Positions 51,105-61,159 of a stretch of DNA of 64,000 bases are shown here, in pieces. Positions within the stretch are counted from its first letter, which is position 1; each line of letters opens with the position of its first letter. The DNA is from Patellaria atrata CBS 101060 (Eukaryota; Ascomycota; Dothideomycetes; Patellariales; Patellariaceae). The DNA is taken from contig MU006103.1 in assembly GCA_010093705.1 (NCBI GenBank), positions 62,001 through 126,000 of the forward strand. Direction: 5' to 3'. Under the pieces are notes generated by a model, which saw only the letters and a program-made list of their open reading frames with translations, had not been told where the DNA came from and made no database searches. The position numbers and the translations under genes are program-made.

Positions 51105-53860
51105 AACTAGATCGCCAAGCCTTTGCTTTCTGCCCATTTGGCCTTAGTGTAGCTCTAACTATGTAATACATAAGCATATTTGGACGTCTACCCATCCTGA
51201 CTCTCGCTCTCATTTAATTCCGTACGAACTCATTTTATACTTATAGCTTCTGTAGTGTAGGGATTGTGAGAAAGTATGCGAACCGTGGCAAGGTCCAAAG
51301 GATCGCTGAGTAAGCTTACAATACGGCCGCACTCCGTTGACATGTTTCACCCTCCCTTGCGAGTGCATACCTTATGATCCACACTCGACGGTTCTTAGTA
51401 TTGGAACGATTATATCTTAGATCAGCGGTGAGCGTATACCCATAATCGAGATAAGTACTCTCCTTCCGTATTGATACACCTACAGCTCCCTCTCGACGAA
51501 TCGGGCCATATATCACACTGGGAGTCGCACCAAGCGTCTTATACTATACAAGTACCGTATGGCCCCATAAACGGTGTTTCGAGCATTTCGTGGTCTCCTT
51601 TTATAGCATGAAATGATAAGGTGAACTTGCGGAACGTCTTGAGATGGGAATATGCGTAGGCCGGCAATCTTTTCTTTCTGGATTGGATCCGATCTATACA
51701 GAGTACTATAACGTCCTATGGAGACTTCTGACGGCATCCCGGATTTGCGTTGTTTGGAATTTAGAATGACGCATCGCATTGCACATGGATCAGTCAGCAT
51801 GAGACGTGGGATTGTTGAACACCAAGGACCAGAATGCCGGACGATGTTCGATAGATGCGATGATCATGCATCGCTTCGATCATCTGTGACCAGGATCTAT
51901 CAGCCGATTCAGGGTATGGTTCCTACAATTCCCGCTCATTTTGCATATATTTCAGACGATCACAAGAGCCCTACGACACTCAGTTTAAAAGGACTTATCG
52001 GTACACCTAATATACTGGATCTTAGGTGGAGTCTGCCTTGCAATGACATGTTGACTGTCCAGTTATATATGTGATCAAGGTGGGTCTATCACAGTCACAT
52101 TTAACCGTAAACCCAAATCTCACGTAACATTAGGGTTTCCTGTTTGGACTTTCATCCTTCCGCAAATTTCTCTTCTGTTTATTCGCGTATTAGATCAACT
52201 ATACAGTCATTCCGTGCTTTATACTTTAAGATTAGGATAGATAATTGCTTAACTCCACATTGATTCTTCTTCATTATGTATTTCTATTTAACTCTTATGT
52301 TACACCGAATATTTCTCATCCCGAGCATATTGAAACATTCAACATCTCCTTTAGGTCTGACCATACAACCTTATGTAGGGCCTCACCGCCCATCTGATCC
52401 ATTATACTTCTCTTTCACCTACCAGCGTTTATACCTTCTAAACTAAGTCCTATTTTGAACTCGTAACATTAGCAATCATCACGCCAAGCAAACTTATCCT
52501 ACATTTTTATGATAGAGGAACATTTAGGAAATAAGCTTCATATTAGTGAGTAACCTTTCAGCAACTTCGGGGGTAAAGAATCAAGTCAGCATAAGCGGTT
52601 CAAACAAGAAAGATTTATAAGTTACACCAAAACGGTCAGGCACAGCACCACGCTTTTGTGTCATTCCATATAGCAATCTATCGAGCTATATGTGAATATT
52701 TACGCCACATGTACTTAGGAAGGCCGAATAAGAAAAATACTCGCTAGACAGCTTACGACCTATGCGGAGAACGATCCTATTAGGTTTATTGTCTACTCAG
52801 GTTTAGGTCCTCTGACGAGCAAAGTTTGAGCCTACGTCGTGACGAAATCCTTGATAATGCACCTGCACATCGGCCATTGCTACTAATTGTGATTGAGGTC
52901 CCCAATGGTTCCGTGCCGTGGATGTTCTATAGGTCCTGATCCAACCACTTTCGTCTCCTAGACAAGGGACACGGCTTACTCTGTTCCATTCTGCATTCTA
53001 TGATTGAGCACAGAATAACGACTGGATTTTCTCGGTACGTGAAACCCCCCATTGACTGATGTGGAGCATTTGTGGATCCTGAAGTATCCGCTGCTTCCAT
53101 AACTTGCCACCGACGCACATGTTAAGCCCATAGTATTTTGTTATATTCGATATACGGTGTGAAGGTTCTAATCATTGAAATATTAAACTGATTTTGATAT
53201 TAGGATCCAGTGTTCCGCATGCATGGAGCACTGCTATAGGAGTAGCCCTAAGAAATATAAGGCTGACCAGCCATAGTCTTAATCCTCAAAATCACACCCT
53301 TACGAACTCTGATAGAAGTGCTCTGATAGAACCCAATTGTGGCTTGAAGGATCATTTTTTGACGGTCAGGAGCAAGTCAGTTTGGTTGCCTCTCCTATCA
53401 ATACTCACTTCGGCAGATATCTCTTTCACACTCTTGTAACCATTGCCGTCAGAAGGGATCAAGCCGCCATTCACAGCTTCAAGAATTTCTAAAAAATGTT
53501 TCATTATAGCAGTCTAAAGCGGAAACAAGTGGTCCACCAATCCATGCTCGCAGTGTCGATATAATTAACAATTAACTTTCCCTTGTTGCCGGCGTCATCA
53601 GCTAATGAAGGAATGTGACCAACAACTAGGTTGTCATACCACAGCCTCCTTTTGTATCCAGAACAAGGATACCCCATTCTATGCTCATGCAACGTCTGTC
53701 AGACAGGAGGACGTCGTTGCGTCCATCTTGAAGTATATAAGGAGGCAAGTACAACATCAAATTCCCCTCATCGCTCAACAGCATCTGCTCTTTCAATACA
53801 AAGAAAGGACTTAAACAGCAAATCTTCCATACAATCCTACTCTCCCCTCAACTCGCAAAC
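51105..53860. other. Gene-poor interval before the secreted-protein gene
   Basis: 2.75 kb, AT-rich, without a supported gene. A 118-codon ATG frame at 51718-52074 has no recognisable content. The right end holds the promoter of the secreted protein, with a TATA box. Confidence 0.55.
53734..53740 (+). promoter_or_regulatory. TATA box of the secreted-protein gene
   Basis: TATATAA about 120 bases upstream of the ATG at 53861, followed by a C/A-rich leader. Its spacing fits a strong, inducible fungal promoter. Confidence 0.55.
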
Positions 53861-54289
53861 ATGCATTTCTCCACTATTGCTTCTTCAGTCCTCTTGGTCG
53901 TCTCTGGCGTCACTGCTGCCCCAAACCTCGTCGTTCGCGACATCGCCGCTGAGGTCGCCCTTTACACGGGCCGTGGCTGCACGGGCGATGGTGTCAGGTT
54001 CGGGACCGCTTTCCCTCCAGATGATGGTTCCTGCTTCGTCATTCCTCAAAACCAGGGTATCGCCAATAGTGGCATGATCGACACTCCAATTCCCGCGGGC
54101 TGCACACGTAAGTTATTCCGTTTCAAGGTTCGATGATGCTCGAAACTAATGGGTTCTGGGCCAGTCACTTTCTGGGCCAATCCGACCTGCAACAGCACCA
54201 ACTTTGTCCCTGTCAGTACTCAAAACCAGTGCTTTACCTTGGGGGATGCTGGTCCCCTCCGCTCTGTTCGCTCCAGCGGGCCTTGCTAA
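53861..54289 (+). CDS. Small secreted cysteine-rich protein, effector-like
   Basis: Two exons (53861-54107, 54165-54289; 57-base intron) give 123 residues. A signal peptide is clear: MHFSTIASSVLLVVSGVTAA, cleavage probably near residue 20, followed by a possible pro-segment ending in RD. The mature part has six cysteines (GRGC, DGSC, AGC, PTC, NQC and the C-terminal SGPC), an even number as expected for three disulfides. It has one Asn-Ser-Thr site. The pattern (YTGRGCTGD..., CTLTFWANPTC, LRSVRSSGPC) resembles small secreted proteins of unknown fold found in many plant-associated and saprotrophic ascomycetes. It sits at the right edge of a gene-poor stretch with a TATA promoter. A host-interaction role is inference. 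Confidence 0.87.
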
Positions 54290-54925
54290 GTAGATCGCTC
54301 GAAGGGTGGTTGTAGGGGCGTATGTTTTGGTGTATAGAATTCGGATTGCTTGGGGTTCAACACCCCAGTTGAGATTTTGAGGGTGATGGGATCTATTCGC
54401 TCGCTCTTCGGATCATGGTGTCTCGAAATAGTCCTCTTCGCCTCGGTCTTCAATACAAGCATTCCTCCATGATTTGATCTGTTAAGTGAATGTGATGAAT
54501 GCTCCTCCTCTTGTCATGGTGCTCAATTCTTCCCGCGCTGAATTTAGGTTCACAGTAAGGTTCCCCTTTATGTAAGTACATCATGCTATTGAGGTTCAAA
54601 ACTGTGGTATTCTATAATAGACCATCCTCTTCAAGTTTGGTCAAGTTGAAAGATTGTCATATAATATGGGAGAACAGAGACTTGGAATCACTTACTCGAC
54701 TACGAGACGTCGCGTCGTACCCCTGAAAGAGTTATGGTGTCGGCGGATCTTCGGAAAATTCCGACAACTCGGTGCACGGTTCGCCTTGCACGAGTCGATC
54801 GTCCGCCCTTTCAAAATAACAATCTCAGATCCTTTTGCAAAATATCCTCACCGCTCGCTATCTATTCTATACCACCAAATCCCCTTCCGTACCTCAATAT
54901 ATTCCCACCAGATATTCTTTCTACT
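54290..54925. other. Interval between the secreted-protein gene and CDC26
   Basis: 3' region of the secreted-protein gene and the promoter of CDC26. The CDC26 reading frame stays open upstream of its ATG to 54734, but this part has no conserved content. Confidence 0.55.
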
Positions 54926-55159
54926 ATGCTCCGCCGACCCCCAACAAGAATACAACTAACATCCGACGACATCGCAGCGTATGAAACACGCAGACAACAG
55001 AGACTCTACGTCGCGCAGCTGAATCAACAGTCAAGTAGTGATGCGGGAAGAGCAAGTGCCAGTAGGGAGAATTCGGGGTTGAATGAGGAGATGGGGAAGG
55101 AGAAGAGCGGGTCAAAGATGGAGAGGATCATGGGGGCGAGGACTGGGGGGAGGAGTTGA
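54926..55159 (+). CDS. CDC26: Anaphase-promoting complex subunit CDC26
   Basis: A 77-residue single-exon gene. The N-terminus MLRRPPTRIQLTSDDIAAYE is the conserved signature of CDC26, which begins MLRRxPT followed by L-x-x-DDI-x-x-[FY]E in other eukaryotes. This end binds inside the TPR superhelix of CDC16/APC6 and stabilises it, so CDC26 is needed for APC/C assembly and mitotic exit. A helical Arg/Gln segment follows (TRRQQRLYVAQLNQQ), then a polar tail ending in Lys/Arg/Gly. The start is fixed by the signature, although the frame is open further upstream. Such short genes are often missed by gene finders. Confidence 0.85.
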   Translation: MLRRPPTRIQLTSDDIAAYETRRQQRLYVAQLNQQSSSDAGRASASRENSGLNEEMGKEKSGSKMERIMGARTGGRS

Positions 55160-56162
55160 GATGTGAAGAGAGTTATGACGAGGATTGGATTATGAAGGGA
55201 ACGGGGAATGAGAGCTGTTTTGACTGGGCACTACGAGGCTCCTTTTACGAGGTACGGCGAATAACTATGCGTCCACATTTCCCTCCAGGGCCTCGCGTCA
55301 CGTCCCTACCAATTTGGCATCATGCTTGAGGGAGTGCGGCTTTTTAGTCACCTTTCTGACTGCCATACCTTCCGGGGAAGCTATGAAGCCAGAGTCTACG
55401 TCCTGAGTGCGAGGCGGAGACGACGTCGTGCTCCCCTCACTTGTCCAGCTTCAGCAGCACAATGGGGATTTTGGCTGCTACATTGGTCATTGACCCTCTC
55501 CGTTCTACCACTTTATATCTGTCTTTTACGGACCGATCCGCCAATGGATTTGTCCAACCATAGAATTTGGTGGCTAGAACCTCAGTGACTTCGCGCATCT
55601 TCTTCTGGACCAAACCTCCACCGACCTTATCCTATTAAGTGGCATGTTCATGCAGGAAAACTCCCGCTCTGATTTTTAGGAATACATATCCTATATCTCC
55701 TGTATCTCGTCTTGGATATCAAACATCTGACGTTTAAGCGTAGAAACGATATCTCCCGATTATCAAGAAGGACTACTCGAACAGAGAATCACAGTAGCTC
55801 CTATTCCAATTCAATACCCTAGTGTGCGATAATTATTGTTGCATTACTGAGATTAAGTCTTGCAAATACATTGCTGGTAGAGGCAACTTCAAATGTTTAT
55901 CCTCTAGGTAATTTTAATGCAGTTTTCTAGTAACTGTCAATCTACATAGCAACACATAAATAATTGCCTTCTTCCAATAAAAAGCTTCACAAATGCATAT
56001 ATGAGGATCCAAAATGAGCATTGTTGAAACGAAAGTGACCCGTCACGTGACCCTCGGTCTAATCCCGGAAGTAGCTCCCAAGCCCAGCAGCTTCCTTCGG
56101 ACCTCAATTGACGACTTCATACCTCACAACATCCATCTCGAACTCCAAATTACACATCCATC
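55160..56162. other. Interval upstream of ATP8
   Basis: 1 kb with the 3' region of CDC26 and the promoter of ATP8. No gene is supported. An E-box palindrome lies close to the ATP8 start. Confidence 0.55.
56042..56051. promoter_or_regulatory. E-box palindrome upstream of ATP8
   Basis: GTCACGTGAC, a perfect 10-base palindrome with a CACGTG core, about 115 bases upstream of the ATG. Such sites bind bHLH factors of the Cbf1 type. That it drives ATP8 is an inference from position. Confidence 0.5.
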
Positions 56163-56596
56163 ATGTCTTCCGCACGCCTCTACCGGCCTCTGACAAGGGC
56201 CTTCCAAGCTCAATCAGCTATTACACGCTCAATTGGTACCACCGCCGCCGCGAGCCGCTTCCTCGCATCCAAGACGCCAGCTAAGCTCGGCATGTTCACG
56301 CCCTCAGTCTCTGCGCAATTCAAGGAGGGACGACAAACTACGGCGCTGTCTAAGAATATAGGCATAGTAAGTATCCTATAGGAAGACTGTGGATGGGGGT
56401 TTTGAGAGGGTAATGTCTGATAACGGGACAGATCCAACTCCAGTCCGCGATGCCGCAGCTCGTGCCGTTCTTCTTCGTCAACGAGACTGTCGCTGCTTTC
56501 ATCCTTATCCCGACGCTTATCTATGTCTTTTCGAAGTATGTTTTGCCGCAGAGGGTGCGCAATATGTTAGCAAGGGTTTTCATCACTAAGTTGTAA
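56163..56596 (+). CDS. ATP8: Nuclear-encoded mitochondrial ATP synthase subunit 8 precursor
   Basis: Two exons (56163-56366, 56432-56596; 65-base gtaagt...ggacag intron) give 122 residues. Exon 1 encodes 68 residues rich in Arg, Ala, Ser and Thr with almost no acids (MSSARLYRPLTRAFQAQSAI, ITRSIGTTAAASRF), a typical mitochondrial presequence. Exon 2 holds six linker residues and then a complete 48-residue ATP8: the invariant MPQL start (MPQLVPFFFVNETVAAF), one membrane helix (AAFILIPTLIYVFSKY), and the basic tail (LPQRVRNMLARVFITKL). ATP8 is a Fo stator subunit of the inner membrane and is normally mitochondrially encoded; fungal ATP8 is 48 residues. A nuclear copy with presequence and spliceosomal intron points to functional gene transfer, not a mitochondrial DNA scrap. 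An antisense frame overlaps its 3' end and is probably spurious. Confidence 0.88.
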
Positions 56597-57871
56597 ATAT
56601 GAGGGAGAATAAATATGAGGTGGGGAGGAAGGGGGATTGATAGAGATCGGGATAGAATATATTCCAGTTGCTCCTGTGTGCTTGAGAAATTGGAGATCGT
56701 GATTTCATAAAGTTGTGCTATAGTTGAGGACATGGTTTGGTCTCGATTCTGAGGGAGATTCATCAGGACGGAACAATGCTTCAAGTTCGGAATCGGCACT
56801 CCATCGGAATTGGCTATTTGCGATTTATATGGCTTCCGAAAAAGAAACATCACGTACGAGCAAACCATCCATCCACAAAGCGTTACAAAAAATAAAATGA
56901 AAAAGAAAAAGGCAAAACAGTTTCGACCCGCTCCCCACGGATCGAGATCCATGCAGCGGGGTGGTACTTCTGCTTGAGTGCATTATTCCCCCTCTTCATG
57001 TTTGACCTCTGGACCGGTTGGTTTTGGCCTGATCAGTGTGGTGGGATTTTCTCACCACTAGGCCACGGGTCTCTGGGATATAGAAAGAAGTAACGGTTTG
57101 TTTGTTTATAAACTGTAAGTGGAAGGAACCTTTTTAGCGGGGGAGGGGTATTAAAATAACACCTCCCTTTCTTTTCACCTGTAAACAACCCCTTTCCCCC
57201 AAGAACCCTTAGGTCTCCCCAATTTCTTGTCTAGAGTCAAGGACAACCATCAAATAACTATAGAGATGTCGGGAAACGAAGTTATACTGACGCGAACTGT
57301 AGATCTTACGATCATGAGGGGGAATTGGCTAAGGAAATGTGATAAAGGGGATTCTAAACTATTGCCCACATCACTCAGCTATGCTACCATATAAACGTCG
57401 CGAGGCTCGCGTTGAATTATAGTATATGTCTTGGTTCTTAGTTCATAGTGGGAACATGTGAATCACTGCCGTAGACGAGTTTTCATATTTGGGTGCATGG
57501 TGAATAAGAAAATACTTTTGGGTAATGAAGTGATTATTGAATGTACTACAGCACTGTCAATTTTGAGCATGTTTGGTTAGTAATAAGATGCGTGCGAAGA
57601 GTACTCGTAAGAACATCCCAGAGTTAGGATACTGATTTATAATCATATCAATGCTTCCTGGGCTCCTTTGGGCTTTTTAAACGTTACGTCTCGCATTTGA
57701 CATGTTCAAAAAACCTTAAAGACACCTTACAAATCGTAGTCATATTATGCATGAACGCTTAGACTACAATATTCTCAGCTCCCTATATTTAGTTCATCAG
57801 ATGATGGGCTTCCCCTGTAGAGCCTTCAGAGAATCTATAGCCATGTTATCGTTGGTTAGAAATCCCCATAT
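56597..57871. other. Convergent 3' interval between ATP8 and TEL2
   Basis: 1.27 kb. No supported gene. A 143-codon minus frame (56952-56521) runs antisense into ATP8 exon 2 and has no recognisable domain. A tRNA A-box-like sequence at 57055-57065 could not be folded into a tRNA. Confidence 0.55.
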
Positions 57872-60800
57872 CTAATAGTCCAGTAGATCCCCTAACAGCA
57901 GCCGCTGATACTTCTCAATTACCTCCCCACACCTCACCAGCACACCTGCCGCCAAACTCCTTATCCTCTCATCCTCATCACCACGCCCCAACCTATCAAA
58001 CACCAGCTTCATCCACCCCTGAATCTCGAGTAAAGCCTTCGCGTGATCCTGGGCAAGCCGCTGCTTATCCTCATTCACTTCCAGGGACATCAGCACCGCG
58101 AAGAGCCATGCTTCTAAGATCGCTGGCTCGTCGGCGTTGGATCGGATGGAAAGCAACAGGTCCCAAAGTTCGGAGGTCATTTGGGGGAGAGAGTGTGTTG
58201 AAGGACCGGAAGCGTGGAGAATGATAGCGAGGGTTTTGAGGTAGACGGGGAGGACTATGGGAGAGAAGTAGAGGGATTGGTTGCCGTATGCTTGTAGATG
58301 CGTCCACCATCTACCGGTCAACGGGAAGAAGAAACTCTGTGATACGATCTTAGCAAGTTCGTTGGGAATTACTTTTTTCCTCTTCTTTTCCACCTCCATG
58401 CGTGAGGAGAAGGTTCGGACTTTCAGTACGCTGGGACCGCTGAGTCGGTCTGCGGCATCGAGAGCTAGTGGCTCCATCACAGAGCGTTGAAGCCGTTTGG
58501 ATATGCTCTCGACAGGAGAAATTTCCGTTGCATAGATCTTGTGTAATCTTTCTGGGAGTTTTTTAGACGGAAAAGATTGTACAGCCGGAGTATTTGTGTC
58601 GTCTGAGCTATATCCTGCGAGTTCTCGAGCTCCCAGACCCATTGTTGTCAACAAGGTAACTCTTTGAGATAAAGAGTAATCACCCTCAAAGAAGGCTTTT
58701 GCGAACCACTGGCCCATTTCAGCCGGTTGGGCAAGTAGAGTCGCTACCATCGCTTGTTGTCTCATCTCATGAAATTTCTCGATGTCGAAGTTATCTTGCA
58801 ACCCTACGAGTGTCGAAGCAAGATCGTGTATGTGGTCTATAACCTCTTTGCCAAAGTTAGACTTTCGTCGGATGAGACTAGTAGATGTTTGAAGAGCTAA
58901 TATATGGCGATCATAGTTTTCGGAGTCTTTCAATCCCGCAATCAGATCACGAACGTATCTATAGAGTGTCAATATTGAGTTAAACAGTGCATTTGCCTGA
59001 TATCTACTTACACCGGGGCTATAGGCTTATTCCTCTGGACAAGGGTGGCATCCTCTGTGTCGTCCTCAGGATCGGAGTCTGGTTTACTATATGGTACGAG
59101 ATCATCGTCTTCAGAATCATCCAGAATTTCGACAACTCTTGGAACTTTTATCTCTGTGATCTTTGAACTGGATTTAGCATTTGATTTGACAGATTCAAGG
59201 TTTGCTTTTTGGGTAGTCAAAATCTGCTTAGATCTCTTTTGCGGCTCCCTTTCATCCATTTTAAGATCTTCTATTGTTCCAATGTTATCTTTGATTCTTG
59301 TAAGATCAGTAAGATATTCCACTTCCGTCTTTTCTGATTCATCAAAGTCGAACTTCATACGACTCTCAGGTTTGTCGACGAGTTCGGAAATTGCTACTCC
59401 AACAACCATACCCAAAAATCGAGCGCGAGGAGACGAAGCAGCGATACGGTTTGTCATGCCGCTACCATGTGTACTCGATCTTGCTATCATTAAGAGCGCG
59501 ATGGGTTGCTTACGATGAACATATCCGCATGCAAGAAGGAGCCTTTGGGCGAGTGCTGCTCCTGTTAGTGTTAAGTCAACTGGATATCATGATAACATTA
59601 CCTTCCTGTTGTAGTATTGGGGTATGCTTAATAAAAAGTTGGTCTCCAAATATATCGAGATTTTTCTCCAGGATTTGCTGTAAGCTGTCTAATCCTGTGG
59701 TCAGCTAACCCCTTATGTAGAATATTTGTCCCTTTTACCTTCATTATCGGAAAGCACAGCAAAGGCAACACGCAACATGCGGACGGATGAATTTAAACCA
59801 GCGGTTGTAGCGGATGTCGTCCACGTTACGACTATCTCCAGTAATCTTTCATTGTCTGACAGTAACCCGGCTAACAAGGCGGCGGATCCAGAAATATCTT
59901 TTGGTGTTTCCCCTTCCTTTTCATTGACATTGCTATTAGAGAATTTGAGAAATTGTCCACTTATGACCGATAGTACAGAGACTATGAATTTTTTCTGTTC
60001 ATGCAGAAGCAATTTGCTGACCAATTTACTCAGCGCTACCACGGACTTCCCTTGCGTGAGGACAGTCGAGCAGATGATCTCTCCTACTAGAGAGTCTAAG
60101 TAACCGAGAGTCATAGATTTTCTTAAGAGAAGGGACAAATCCGTCTGATAGGTATCATCATCAGCGTCTTTTGAGCCAAGCATTAGAACGATATTTCGCC
60201 CAAGCCATTTCGATGTATCACTCCCAGTCGCAATCCATGCCCTATTTACAGATGGTACCTCCTTTGATTCCTTGAGGACGTCTTCAGCTTGTGCACTAGC
60301 TGTAAGTACTTTCCCAGAAGCAACCAAAGAGACGAACTCTTTCCAGATCAACGTTCTCTGCAAAGGGCTAGCAATATGAAAGTAGATGGATTTCCAGATT
60401 TCATATGTTGTATTACCATCATGCAACACGAGTTCTAAGACTTCGAGTAGGTTAGATATGTGCTGAACGACTGATTTCCTCTCTCCTCGTCCCTTTTTCT
60501 GCTTGCTCTCCAACACCAAAGCTTTAAGCCTGGCTACAATCGCTCCTATTCCTGAGGTATTCCTAAGACATGTAATAATATCTTGCTTGATTAAGCGCTG
60601 AGACTTCTGTTTCCCTAATGATTCCCAGAAGTCGGGTATAATGATCGTGACAAGAGCATTAATGAGTTGAGACGAGACAGGACCTGGTACGGTAATCTGT
60701 AAAAAGTTCCTTGCACCACCGTGATTGATATAGCTGAGGACATCTTGCAACTGTTGTCCATCAGGTTGTGATCTTAATACATCTATAATGTCCTCAGCAG

Positions 60801-60909
60801 ACGTGATGGGTTTATTGGTGGTCAATTTCGTTTCTTTGCTTAATGAAAGACCATTTTCAGTACTCTCTGTAAGCGGTGTAGTCTTGACGGGAGTCAAAAA
60901 GTCGTCCAT
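57872..60909 (-). CDS. TEL2: TEL2, telomere length and PIKK-maturation protein
   Basis: Four exons (60909-59739, 59694-59602, 59561-59012, 58958-57872) give 966 residues, the usual fungal length. TEL2 with TTI1 and TTI2 forms the TTT co-chaperone that folds PIKK kinases (Tel1, Mec1, TOR). The Telomere_reg-2 domain spans about residues 605-730: YVRDLIAGLKDSENYDRHIL, TSTSLIRRKSNFGKEVIDHI, DNFDIEKFHEMRQQAMVATL, FFEGDYSLSQRVTLLTTMGL and GARELAG. The N-terminal part is an alpha-helical repeat. An acidic linker before the domain (EILDDSEDDDLVPY; SDPEDDTEDAT) contains SD/SE clusters like the CK2 sites by which TEL2 contacts the R2TP complex. The start is the ATG at 60909; an open frame upstream lacks ATG. 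The C-terminal tail is helical and ends in LLLGDLLDY. Confidence 0.93.
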
Positions 60910-61159
60910 AACCACTAATTGACTTTTTAACAATAGAGAATTTAGATCTTAGTTGCATTGCATGTTCGAAGTTGTTAAATAAGTTTGTAGACTGAACGTT
61001 GAAGCCGTTTTATATGCACCTAGCCGCCCTTTGCCGCTATCGCGCTTATGATAAAGAGTACTTTAAGCTCGACCTACTTAATGGTCTCCGACTTGAGCAA
61101 TAGGACAATAACTTTTGCTTGCTCTAAAGATAGTTTCTCCTTTCTTCTATACCTTTCAA
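60910..61159. promoter_or_regulatory. Shared short promoter of TEL2 and UBA3
   Basis: 250 bases separate the divergent starts, so both promoters and leaders lie here. I recognise no specific factor site. Confidence 0.5.

Noticed and set aside
51718-52074. 118-codon ATG frame
   Set aside because: No recognisable domain, surrounding sequence looks non-coding and no partner exon was found.
44573-53860. Search by eye for retroelements, DNA transposons, terminal repeats and CRISPR-like arrays in the gene-poor parts
   Set aside because: No reverse transcriptase, integrase, transposase, long terminal repeats or regularly spaced repeats were recognised.
56340-56366. Presequence end SKNIGI resembling the SKNLGM motif of nuclear ATP9
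   Set aside because: Too short to support descent of the presequence from ATP9; kept only as a point to test in a search.
56521-56952. 143-codon minus-strand frame with a hydrophobic N-terminus, antisense to ATP8
   Set aside because: It overlaps ATP8 exon 2, which is well supported, and its content is unlike any family I know.
57000-57085. tRNA-like sequence on the minus strand (perfect A-box match TGGCCTAGTGG at 57065-57055)
   Set aside because: The D-stem does not pair, and no B box or T-arm is found at the right distance, so it is neither a tRNA nor a clear tRNA-derived element.
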